From: SIG672 sp045580325
Lineage (GTDB): Bacteria > Bacillota > Clostridia > Oscillospirales > CAG-272
DNA length: 64,000 bases
Direction: 5' to 3'
NCBI GenBank assembly: GCA_045580325.1
Contig: JAZNNR010000020.1
Span: 1-64,000 of the forward strand
Shown here: piece after piece, positions 51,062-58,556 of the stretch
How positions within the stretch are numbered: the first letter of the stretch is position 1
How the letters are laid out: the number at the start of each line of letters is the position of its first letter
Notes under the pieces: generated by a model
What the model saw: the letters and a program-made list of their open reading frames with translations, nothing else
Databases searched by the model: none
What the model was told of the DNA's origin: nothing
Translations under genes and position numbers: made by a program

Positions 51062-52522
51062 ATGCTCTTCAAAAGTGTATTTGCGCGCTATATGCTGGCG
51101 TTTGTTGTAATTATTCTTATAAGCTTTTCGATACTCGCTATGATAATATCGGGTCAGGTTATGAATTATTCAAAAGAGTTAAAAAACGATGAGCTTTCGC
51201 GTATAGCAGACTGGTCGTCCTCTATTTTGAAAACCTCGTATGATAATAGTGAGTACACCGATCTGCGTGAGTTTGTAAACGCAGAATATATGATGCTCTA
51301 CAAAATGTTTGAATTTGTTGACAGTGGAGAAGAAATAAACGTTATACTTGCAGATACAAACGGTAAAATACTTTGGTGCACACAGCTCGATTCTCAAAAG
51401 GATACTTACGTAGACCAAAGTAAGACCTTGTCAGAGGAAACGCTGAAAAAAGCATTAAACTCAGAATTCGGTAAAGAAGAAACCACACTTAACGGAGTTC
51501 TTAAAAAACCGTGCTACGTAAACTCTCTTGCGCTTGACGTAAAAGGAGATACGCAGGGCGTTCTTTTCGTTACAACTGTATCCTCTAACGTGTATAATTT
51601 CGTGATTTCGACCGTAAAAACGATAGTTATGTCGTGTATGTGGGTAATGTGCGGAGCGATAATTGCAAGTTATTTCATAAGTGAAAAGATCGTTCACCCG
51701 ATACGTCAGATGAGTCAGGCGGCGCGCGAATTTGCGGTAGGAAATCTCGATGTTCGTGTTCCGGTTACAGGAAATGATGAGGTGTCCGATCTTGCTATGG
51801 CGTTTAATAATATGGCATCGAGCCTTGAGCGTAACGAGGAAACAAGACGAACCTTCCTTGCTAACGTTTCGCACGATATGAGAACACCGATGACGACGAT
51901 AGGCGGATTTATCGATGCTATCCTTGACGGAACGATCTCCGAGGATCAGCAGGAGCATTATCTTAAGATCGTTTCGTCCGAAATAAAAAGACTTTCCCGA
52001 CTCGTTTCCACACTGCTTGATATTTCAAAAATACAGGCAGGAGAGCGAAAATTCACTATTGAGCCCTTTGATATATGTGAGCTTTCGCGTCAGATAATAA
52101 TATCTCTTGAGCAGCGACTTACCGATAAAAAGCTTGACGTCGAATTCGAGTGCGACGATGACAGAATGATCGCCGTAGCCGATAGAGATGCAATATATCA
52201 GGTGCTTTACAATATTTGCGATAACGGTGTCAAATTCTCGCGCGAGGGCGGAAAATATAAAATCTCGATCAAGGATTCGGATAAGAAAATACTTGTCAGC
52301 GTGTATAACGAGGGCGAGGGTGTTCCCAAGGAAGACCTGCCGTACGTTTTTGACAGATTCTACAAGAGCGATAAGAGTCGCGGACTTGATAAAACAGGAC
52401 TCGGCCTTGGAATGTATATAAGCCGAACGATCATGGAAGCACACGGCGAAAACATAACTGTAAGAAGTAAACAGGGCGAGTTTTGTGAATTCACAATAAC
52501 TCTCAAAAAGAATATTCACTAA
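51062..52522 (+). CDS. Membrane sensor histidine kinase
   Basis: A 486-residue kinase. Two membrane helices (about residues 10-31 and 178-203) bound an extracellular sensor of about 145 residues of unknown ligand. A HAMP domain (about 204-257) precedes the H-box 'FLANVSHDMRTPMTTI' (His271). The ATPase domain has the N-box 'YNICDNGVKFS', the G1 box 'VYNEGEGVPKEDLPYVFDRFY' and the G2 box 'GLGLGMYI'. It is likely the partner of the OmpR-family regulator at 48960-49652. The two genes are split by ychF and lie on opposite strands, which is unusual. The ATG follows GAAAGGG. Confidence 0.92.
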   Translation: MLFKSVFARYMLAFVVIILISFSILAMIISGQVMNYSKELKNDELSRIADWSSSILKTSYDNSEYTDLREFVNAEYMMLYKMFEFVDSGEEINVILADTNGKILWCTQLDSQKDTYVDQSKTLSEETLKKALNSEFGKEETTLNGVLKKPCYVNSLALDVKGDTQGVLFVTTVSSNVYNFVISTVKTIVMSCMWVMCGAIIASYFISEKIVHPIRQMSQAAREFAVGNLDVRVPVTGNDEVSDLAMAFNNMASSLERNEETRRTFLANVSHDMRTPMTTIGGFIDAILDGTISEDQQEHYLKIVSSEIKRLSRLVSTLLDISKIQAGERKFTIEPFDICELSRQIIISLEQRLTDKKLDVEFECDDDRMIAVADRDAIYQVLYNICDNGVKFSREGGKYKISIKDSDKKILVSVYNEGEGVPKEDLPYVFDRFYKSDKSRGLDKTGLGLGMYISRTIMEAHGENITVRSKQGEFCEFTITLKKNIH

Positions 52523-52527
52523 TAAAT

Positions 52528-53253
52528 ATGGCTAAAACAGAAATAACTAAAAAAACTGAAAATCCGCACGAGGGTCATCGCGAAAGAATGCGCGCAAAAA
52601 TAGAAAATGGGTTTATCTCCTCTTTTACCGACGTAGAACTGCTCGAAACGCTCCTTTTCTACGTAATAAAGAGAAGTAACACAAACGTTACCGCACATAA
52701 TCTGCTTGATAAATTCGGTACACTGAAGGATATATTCAGCGCAGATCCCGAAATTATGAAAACTGTTGACGGAATAGGCGAAACCTCGACTACCTTCTTT
52801 GCGATACTCGGTGAGATAAGCAGAAGAATAGAATCGTCAACAGGTACTGTCGAAAAGCGATTTTCTTCGATAGAGCAGATAGGCGAGTACTTTATAAAGA
52901 AGTTTAGGCGTATCACCGAGGAAAAGGTTATGCTGCTTTTGCTTGATAATAAAAACGCGGTGATAGACTGTAAGACTATCGAAAACGGAACGGTATCCTC
53001 GTCGGTACTGCCTCTGCGCGACGTGGCAAAGGAAGCGCTTCTCGCCAATGCGTCGAGAGTCGTTATAGCGCATAATCACCCGTCGGGCGATCCGTCGCCT
53101 TCGGACGATGATATTATAGTTACAAGAATGCTTCGCAGAACGCTCAGTGAGCTTGATCTCGACCTCGTTGAGCATATAATTGTAGCCGACGACCGCTATA
53201 TGCCCGTTATATCTTATATGACAAGGGTAGCGGAGCTTGATTACGGTAACTGA
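52528..53253 (+). CDS. radC: RadC-family JAB-domain protein
   Basis: A 241-residue protein. A UPF0758 N-terminal domain with a helix-hairpin-helix-like stretch (ELLETLLFYVIKRSNTN...VDGIGETSTTFFAIL) is followed by a JAB/MPN metalloprotease-like domain. Its metal motif is 'VVIAHNHPSGDPSPSDDD' (EXnHxHx10D type). Despite its name, a role in DNA repair is doubtful and the true substrate is unknown. It starts 5 nt after the kinase stop with no clear ribosome site, so translation is probably coupled. Confidence 0.93.
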   Translation: MAKTEITKKTENPHEGHRERMRAKIENGFISSFTDVELLETLLFYVIKRSNTNVTAHNLLDKFGTLKDIFSADPEIMKTVDGIGETSTTFFAILGEISRRIESSTGTVEKRFSSIEQIGEYFIKKFRRITEEKVMLLLLDNKNAVIDCKTIENGTVSSSVLPLRDVAKEALLANASRVVIAHNHPSGDPSPSDDDIIVTRMLRRTLSELDLDLVEHIIVADDRYMPVISYMTRVAELDYGN

Positions 53254-53267
53254 AACGAGGTTTTTAA

Positions 53268-54008
53268 ATGGACATAACTGATATGAAGAAAACCGATAAC
53301 GAAAGATATGCCCGTACAAAAATGCTTATCGGAGAAAAGGCTCTTGAGAAGATAATCGGCTCGCACGTTATAATTTTCGGACTCGGCGGAGTCGGCGGCG
53401 GAGTTATTGAGGCACTCGCAAGGGCGGGTATAGGTAAATTTACACTCGTTGATTTTGACAGCGTTTCCGAGAGTAATATCAATAGGCAGATAATAGCGGA
53501 TATAACTACGGTCGGTAAGCTCAAAACAGATGCCGCGAGAGAACGAATAAAGCTCATAAATCCCGATGCAGAGGTTATGACACATAATCTCTTCTACTGC
53601 GAGGAAAACGCAGCACAGGTCAATTTTTCGGGCGCGGACTATGTCGTAGATGCGATAGACTCGGTGAAATCGAAGATTTCGATAATTTTGAGGGCGAAGA
53701 GAGAGAATATCCCTATAATATCCTGTATGGGTACGGGAAACAGAGTCGATGCGCTCGGATTTGAGATAACTGATATATATAAAACAAGCGGCTGTCCGCT
53801 TGCACGAGTTATGCGCCACGAGCTTCGCAAAAACGGGGTTGACTCGCTCAAGGTACTCTCTTCAAAATCGGAGGTTTATACTTCGCCTGAGGCGCAGCAG
53901 CAAGGGAACACAGAAAAGCGCGTTCCTGCCTCAATATCGTACGTGCCGCCCGTCGCAGGATTTATCATCGCGGGCGAGGTTATAAAAAATATTGCTGAGA
54001 TAAAATGA
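53268..54008 (+). CDS. tcdA: tRNA threonylcarbamoyladenosine dehydratase
   Basis: A 246-residue E1-like (ThiF/MoeB superfamily) enzyme that dehydrates t6A37 in tRNA to its cyclic form using ATP. Visible are 'ARTKMLIGEKALEKI', the nucleotide motif 'IFGLGGVGGGVIEALARAGIGKFTLVDFD', 'NRQIIADITTVGKLK' and 'YVVDAIDSVKSK'. A C-terminal 'ASISYVPPVAGFIIAGEVIKNI' membrane-tethering-like segment follows. The ATG follows AACGAGG. It is 14 nt after radC and is closed by a terminator. Confidence 0.92.
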   Translation: MDITDMKKTDNERYARTKMLIGEKALEKIIGSHVIIFGLGGVGGGVIEALARAGIGKFTLVDFDSVSESNINRQIIADITTVGKLKTDAARERIKLINPDAEVMTHNLFYCEENAAQVNFSGADYVVDAIDSVKSKISIILRAKRENIPIISCMGTGNRVDALGFEITDIYKTSGCPLARVMRHELRKNGVDSLKVLSSKSEVYTSPEAQQQGNTEKRVPASISYVPPVAGFIIAGEVIKNIAEIK

Positions 54009-54037
54009 AAATATCCACCTTGTGTGGATATTTTTTT
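54008..54037 (+). terminator. tcdA terminator
   Basis: ATATCCAC / GTGGATAT stem extended by AAA/TTT, 5-nt loop, followed by seven T. Confidence 0.93.
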
Positions 54038-54039
54038 AT

Positions 54040-54106
54040 CCGAATACACCCCTGTTCCTGCCGAACACACAAAAACGCTTGAATTTTTTTCGATTTATAT
54101 TAAAAT
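54040..54106 (+). promoter_or_regulatory. LytTR gene promoter with paired direct repeats
   Basis: CCGAATACAC (54040-54049) and CCGAACACAC (54061-54070) match at 9 of 10 bases and are 21 bp apart, two helical turns. They lie 9 bp upstream of TTGAAT (54079-54084), which is followed after 16 bp by TAAAAT (54101-54106). LytTR proteins bind such phased repeat pairs. An inverted TGTTC-N5-GAACA overlaps (54053-54067). Confidence 0.6.
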
Positions 54107-54141
54107 AAAACTGAAAAGCATTTTAGAAAGGAAATATCAGT

Positions 54142-54573
54142 ATGAAGTGCCGAACTGTGATAGATAAAGACAGGGAAGAAGAGGTCGTGATATACGTTCA
54201 CGAAAAAAACAGCCTGTCGTATGAAATAGAGGAACTCGTCCTGGGTAAATCACTCGAGCTTTTCGGGTATAAAGATAAAAATATCGTAAAGCTTTCGCCG
54301 TCCGACGTATTCTGCTTTACGGTTGAAGATAATAAGGTTTATGCTGTCTGTGAAAAAGAAAAATATCAGATAAAACAAAGGCTTTATTTGCTCGAGGAGA
54401 TACTTGACAGGGATTTTGTCAAGATAAATCAGTCATGTATAGCAAATATAAGAAAAATATCAAAATTCGACACCTCGATAACAGGTACTCTTATGATAAG
54501 CTTTAAAAACGGACATAGAGATTACGTTTCGCGCAGACAGCTAAAAAAGGTTAAAGAAAGGGTAGGACTTTAA
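54142..54573 (+). CDS. LytTR-family DNA-binding regulator
   Basis: A 143-residue protein. The C-terminal LytTR domain (about residues 45-140) has the usual pattern 'VYAVCEKEKYQIKQRLYLLEEIL', 'FVKINQSCIANIRKI' and 'ISFKNGHRDYVSRRQLKKVKERV'. There is no receiver domain. The N-terminal 45 residues form a small alpha/beta extension. It is followed 3 nt later by a DUF3021 membrane protein, the classic two-gene LytTR regulatory system in which the membrane partner inhibits the regulator. The ATG follows GAAAGGAAA. Direct repeats upstream suggest autoregulation. Confidence 0.88.
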   Translation: MKCRTVIDKDREEEVVIYVHEKNSLSYEIEELVLGKSLELFGYKDKNIVKLSPSDVFCFTVEDNKVYAVCEKEKYQIKQRLYLLEEILDRDFVKINQSCIANIRKISKFDTSITGTLMISFKNGHRDYVSRRQLKKVKERVGL

Positions 54574-54576
54574 GAT

Positions 54577-54993
54577 ATGAATAGATATTTGAAGGCTTTT
54601 TTGCATAGAGGACTGATTTTCGGCGGCTTCGGCCCGATAGTCGTAGGGATAATATATCTCATACTTTCGATGACGCTTGATAATTTCAGCGTAAGCGGAA
54701 AAGAAATGTTTTTCGCTATAATTTCGACCTATCTTCTTGCCTTTGTTCACGCGGGCGTGAGTATTTTTAATCAGATAGAAGAGTGGCCGATAACGAAATC
54801 AATGTTTTTCCACTTTTCGACGCTTTATCTCGCGTATATGGTGTGTTACCTGTTTAATGATTGGCTAAAACCCGATTTTAAAGTAATTATGATATTTACA
54901 GGAGTTTTTGCCGCAATATATTTTATAATCTGGGCGATTGTTGTAATTTCTATAAAGATCACCGAAAAACGTCTGAACGCAAGGCTTAGATGA
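54577..54993 (+). CDS. DUF3021-family membrane protein
   Basis: A 138-residue protein with four membrane helices (about residues 10-32, 44-66, 77-97 and 101-126). It is of the DUF3021 type encoded beside LytTR regulators, where it is thought to hold the regulator inactive. It lies 3 nt after the LytTR gene, with AAGAT rather than a strong ribosome site, so coupled translation is likely. Its TGA stop is the exact junction with the beta-mannosidase remnant that follows in the same frame. Confidence 0.85.
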   Translation: MNRYLKAFLHRGLIFGGFGPIVVGIIYLILSMTLDNFSVSGKEMFFAIISTYLLAFVHAGVSIFNQIEEWPITKSMFFHFSTLYLAYMVCYLFNDWLKPDFKVIMIFTGVFAAIYFIIWAIVVISIKITEKRLNARLR

Positions 54994-55419
54994 ATTACAC
55001 TTCTTGAAAAGGACAGCGCAGAGATAGTAAATGCGAGCGTTATTCAAAGACACGAAAACTGCAAGGTCTTCGTAACTCCCAAGGTGGAAACGGACAGGGC
55101 AACTGACCTTCGTGTTAAGGTTACCGCGCCCGACGGAGAGGTATTTGAGATAGAGGCAAACAAGGAAAGCGAAATAAAAGACGCAAAGCTCTGGTGGCCG
55201 AACGGACTCGGAGCACAGGACCTCTACAGCTTTACCTTTGAGGTGCTCGAAAGCGGGGAAACAGAGGTGTCGGTAGCGCCGATGTCTGCGCTTTGGCTTG
55301 ATAGAGATCTTATTCTCAGCGATAACTATTTCGATATGGAAAAGGGCGAGGTCAAGGTGCGCGTTCTCAAGGGAAGCGCCGAAAAGCTTGTTCTTCGCAG
55401 TGTTTGCGATATAAACTGA
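54994..55419 (+). pseudogene. Internally deleted beta-mannosidase (GH2) remnant
   Basis: An open frame of 141 codons without its own start: it begins directly after the DUF3021 stop, in the same frame. The first part (about residues 1-85) resembles the Ig-like domain of GH2 beta-mannosidases, with the hallmark 'LWWPNGLGAQDLYSFTFEVL'. It continues without a break into what looks like the extreme C-terminus of the same family ('APMSALWLDRDLILSDNYFDM'). The whole catalytic barrel is absent. Family assignment rests on these motifs alone. A terminator follows. Confidence 0.7.
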
Positions 55420-55427
55420 TAATAAAT

Positions 55428-55462
55428 AGCGGACGGAAATTGATTTTCGTCCGCTGTTTTAT
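55428..55462 (+). terminator. Terminator after the mannosidase remnant
   Basis: AGCGGACG / CGTCCGCT stem, extended by GAAA/TTTT, followed by GTTTTATTTTT. It is probably the original terminator of the lost gene. Confidence 0.9.
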
Positions 55463-55635
55463 TTTTAGGACCTCACACCCTCGCTTAGCTGTTTTGTTTT
55501 TTCCTTTGATGTCGCGTGGCTTGCTACTTCGGGGTTTGTTTTTCTTAAAAACTTCAAAATAATTACGAAAGGTCTTGCTTTTGAGGGTTTTTTGTGCAAT
55601 AATAGAGAAAGGAAATAAAAGAAGGTGTTACTAAA

Positions 55636-56295
55636 ATGAAAATAGACGGCGCGATATTTGATATGGACGGAACTTTGGTTGATTCTCTCTCGGTATGGGA
55701 ATTTATATGGACAGAGTTTGGTAAAACGTATTTGAATGATGAGAATTTCCGCCCAAGCAAAGAAGCCGATAAAACGGTAAGAACTATGGTGCTCGACGAT
55801 GCTATGGAGTATATCCATAAGACCTGCTCGATAGGAAGTAGCGGCAAGGAGCTTACTGCAAAGGCAAACGAGCTTTTAATTATCTTTTATAAAGAAAAGG
55901 CGAAGCTTAAAAAGGGAGCCTTGGAGCTTCTTGACTATCTCGAGGGCAGTGGTGTAAAAATGTGTATAGCATCGGCATCGGCTACCGTGCTTATAGAGAT
56001 CGCGCTTGAGGCCTGCAAAATAAAGAAATATTTTTCAAAGGTATTCTCGTGCAGGGAGATAGGAAAAGGGAAGGACTGCCCCGACATCTATCTTGAAGCG
56101 CTGAAATATTTGGGGACTCCGCTTGAGAGCACGTGGGTGTTTGAGGATTCCTTTGTTGCGCTTGATACCGTACGGAAAATAGGACTTCACAGAGTCGGTG
56201 TTTTCGATGAAAACAACTTTGATAACGAGAGATCCGAGGATATTTCGGATATATATATTTCAGACGGCGAAGGTCTTGATAAGGTTATATCGTAA
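55636..56295 (+). CDS. HAD-superfamily phosphatase (beta-phosphoglucomutase-like)
   Basis: A 219-residue HAD hydrolase. Motif I is 'IFDMDGTLVDSLSVW' (catalytic Asp8 and Asp10), followed by a helical cap domain. Motif II is 'CIASASA', motif III is the Lys in 'GKGKDCPDIY', and motif IV is 'VFEDSFVAL'. This subfamily includes sugar-phosphate phosphatases and phosphoglucomutases; the substrate cannot be told. The ATG follows GAAGGTG. The neighbouring mannosidase remnant hints at a former sugar-use cluster. Confidence 0.88.
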   Translation: MKIDGAIFDMDGTLVDSLSVWEFIWTEFGKTYLNDENFRPSKEADKTVRTMVLDDAMEYIHKTCSIGSSGKELTAKANELLIIFYKEKAKLKKGALELLDYLEGSGVKMCIASASATVLIEIALEACKIKKYFSKVFSCREIGKGKDCPDIYLEALKYLGTPLESTWVFEDSFVALDTVRKIGLHRVGVFDENNFDNERSEDISDIYISDGEGLDKVIS

Positions 56296-56334
56296 ACTCT
56301 AAATTTGTAAAACGTAAGAATGGAGAAAGACATT

Positions 56335-56829
56335 ATGAAAATGAACAAGTTAAACAAAAGCGTACTTAAATTATGGTATATCAGAGCGGCAATAGGAGCT
56401 TTGGCGCTTGTTGGAGCAGCGGTCAGCGTATTGGTAATTCTGCTTGCAACAAAAACACCAAACAACGTAACGCTCGCAGTTTCTTTAGGTGTGGGAATCC
56501 CCGCTGCTCTGCTTCTTGGTATTACTTTAATAATGCCGGCTCTGCGTTACAAAATGTACGCCTGGGGTTATGATGACAAGCGAATTGCTGTAAAGCAGGG
56601 CGTGATCTTCAGACAGAGAGTGGTTATCCCTATTTGTCAGATCCAAGACCTTCACAGAACACAAGGTCCGATCATGATGATGCTGAGGCTGAGCGACGTA
56701 ACTATTTCTACCGCAGGCTCGAACTTTGATATTTCCACCCTTACGACCGACGAAGCAGATCGCTTGATCGATGCACTTGAGCAGAACCTTGAAAAAAGGG
56801 TGGAGGAGCTGAAAAATGAAGAGATTTGA
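56335..56829 (+). CDS. Bacterial PH-domain membrane protein, YdbS-like
   Basis: A 164-residue protein with two membrane helices (about residues 15-40 and 50-72). A bacterial PH2 domain follows (about 75-150): 'YKMYAWGYDDKRIAVKQGVIFRQRVVIPICQIQDLHRTQGPIMMMLRLSDVTISTAG'. It matches the YdbS type, which occurs with a longer YdbT-type partner. The ATG at 56335 follows GGAGAAAG; an in-frame ATG 15 nt upstream overlaps that site. It overlaps the next gene by 14 nt. The function of this pair is poorly known; a role in envelope or lipid stress is often suggested. Confidence 0.85.
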   Translation: MKMNKLNKSVLKLWYIRAAIGALALVGAAVSVLVILLATKTPNNVTLAVSLGVGIPAALLLGITLIMPALRYKMYAWGYDDKRIAVKQGVIFRQRVVIPICQIQDLHRTQGPIMMMLRLSDVTISTAGSNFDISTLTTDEADRLIDALEQNLEKRVEELKNEEI

Positions 56830-58345
56830 CAAAGGATATATCTATTCAAATTTATTGACCGATTTCATCTACAGCGTTGCCGTTGTATTTATTTTTCTTA
56901 AAGATCTTTTTTTCGGTGAGGAATCAAATCCCGAGAATATTGCCGCGGCAACTCCGTTTTTAGTGGGTGGCTTTACTATAATCTATCTCTGCTTTGTTGT
57001 CTACAGAATACTCTATTACAGAACCTCAGGATATGAGCTGACCGATAAAGAGATCAAATGTAGCAGGGGCGTGCTTTTCAGAAAACGCTCGGTACTCGAT
57101 TACAAAAAAGTACACGCCATCAATAAAAACCAAAATATCATTCACAGAATCTTTGGTATCGCCGTTTTAACGGTAGATAGCGGCTCTGCCAACACCTCGC
57201 ACCAAGCGGAAATTACGATCATCGAAAAGAATACGGTCGTAGACGCACTGCTTAGTGAACTAAATTCGCTGAAAGAAAAGGGCGTCAGAAGCGGTGCGAA
57301 TGAGCCAAAAGCAGAAGAGGTGCTCCTGTCCGATAAGGATAGTCTGTACCGCTTCACATCCGGCAAGAAAATGCTGTATACACTCATTAGTATTGCTTCC
57401 ACGGTATTCTTCACAGCTTTGTTTGCCGTATTAGCTATTATCGTCATCGCTGTTTGTAAGGGAATACTGCAGCTTGACTTTCTCGGCACGTGGGGAGAGT
57501 ATTTCATCTATTCTATTCTGATCACGGTAGGAGCGATGCTGCTGCTCTCGATATTCTCCTTTGTCGGAAGCATCATTCATTCCTTTGTTGGTTATTACGA
57601 TTTCACTATTACAAAAAATGATAACAACATTCAGATATCCTACGGACTTCTGGAGAAGCATACCAACACCTTCAGCTATGATCGGATCAAGGCGGTAAAA
57701 ATATCGCAGGGAATTGTTCAAAGGATTCTTGGTTTCGCTTCTATCAGGCTCGAGGTGATAGGCTATACTGTGAGTAGCAGCGACGATGACAAGAATGCCG
57801 ATCTTGGCGTACTCGTTCCGTTCTGCAAATACGACGAGATCGGAGAGATACTCGGCAAGGTTTTACCCGAGTATATCCCGAGCGAAAAGCAAACGAGATC
57901 GGTATCCTTTTTCCCGTTCGTGTCTTGGTTCCTTCTGATATTCGGTATCGTTATCGGAATCACCTTGATCGGAGCTGCTATACTTATGACGATACTAAAC
58001 GCTCCGCCCAAACTCATATCTGCAGTTGTACTTGCAGTTTTAGGCTTTGCCCTCCTCGTGCTTGTACTAAAGCTTATCAGCGCGATCCTCAGCTATCATA
58101 CAAACGGCATTGCCGTCGAGGACAAAAAGATAACTGCATATAGCGGCGGTTTTAACAAAAATATTACGGTGTTTATGGCAAGACACCTTGTTGCAGTAGA
58201 GAAGGTAACTACTCCTCTTCGCAAGAAGCGCGGGATCGCAAGCCTTGTAATGCACCTTAAAACCAATGAATCGTCTAATGAAGTAAAGGTTCATATCCAA
58301 AAAGACACGCTTTCGGATGAACTTGAAAAAATGTTGACATTATGA
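56816..58345 (+). CDS. Bacterial PH-domain membrane protein, YdbT-like
   Basis: A 509-residue protein with alternating pairs of membrane helices (about residues 12-32 and 42-64, 185-215 and 222-255, 360-390 and 392-420). Three soluble bPH2-type domains open 'GYELTDKEIKCSRGVLFRKRSVLDYKKVHAI', 'DFTITKNDNNIQISYGLLEKHTNTFSYDRIKAV' and 'GIAVEDKKITAYSGGFNKNITVF'. This is the YdbT layout. The ATG follows GTGGAGGAG, within the end of the YdbS-like gene, so the two are co-translated and probably form one complex. Confidence 0.85.
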   Translation: MKRFDKGYIYSNLLTDFIYSVAVVFIFLKDLFFGEESNPENIAAATPFLVGGFTIIYLCFVVYRILYYRTSGYELTDKEIKCSRGVLFRKRSVLDYKKVHAINKNQNIIHRIFGIAVLTVDSGSANTSHQAEITIIEKNTVVDALLSELNSLKEKGVRSGANEPKAEEVLLSDKDSLYRFTSGKKMLYTLISIASTVFFTALFAVLAIIVIAVCKGILQLDFLGTWGEYFIYSILITVGAMLLLSIFSFVGSIIHSFVGYYDFTITKNDNNIQISYGLLEKHTNTFSYDRIKAVKISQGIVQRILGFASIRLEVIGYTVSSSDDDKNADLGVLVPFCKYDEIGEILGKVLPEYIPSEKQTRSVSFFPFVSWFLLIFGIVIGITLIGAAILMTILNAPPKLISAVVLAVLGFALLVLVLKLISAILSYHTNGIAVEDKKITAYSGGFNKNITVFMARHLVAVEKVTTPLRKKRGIASLVMHLKTNESSNEVKVHIQKDTLSDELEKMLTL

Positions 58346-58361
58346 CTTTGGCTTTTATAAA

Positions 58362-58400
58362 CGCCCTCGTTCCATTACGGAGTGAGGGCATTTTATCTAA
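58362..58400 (+). terminator. Terminator after the PH-domain pair
   Basis: GCCCTC...GAGGGC extended by wobble pairs and TCC/GGA (11 bp), followed by ATTTTAT. Confidence 0.7.
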
Positions 58401-58404
58401 ATAA

Positions 58405-58433
58405 TTGAAATATCTGTAAAAATATGATATAAT
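58405..58433 (+). promoter_or_regulatory. Promoter of the glycine-pentad XRE gene
   Basis: TTGAAA (58405-58410), 17 bp, TATAAT (58428-58433). Confidence 0.75.
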
Positions 58434-58442
58434 TATGATATA

Positions 58443-58482
58443 ATAAAGAAACGCAACCCGAAGTTTACATAAAGAAACGCAA
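58443..58482. promoter_or_regulatory. 14-bp direct repeat, candidate XRE operator
   Basis: ATAAAGAAACGCAA occurs perfectly twice (58443-58456 and 58469-58482), 26 bp apart, in the first transcribed bases after the promoter. This placement suits autorepression by the HTH protein encoded next. The second copy also lies within an AAGTTT...AAACTT inverted repeat. Confidence 0.55.
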
Positions 58483-58556
58483 ACTTTATGGTCTGATTTG
58501 ACCTTGTGTGCTAAAGTAGTGTCAGGAAACACTTGAAAACGTAAGGAGATAAAATT

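Noticed and set aside
54990..55010. Small ATG frame overlapping the DUF3021 stop
   Set aside because: It ends after five codons and has no signal; the frame relevant here is the mannosidase remnant.
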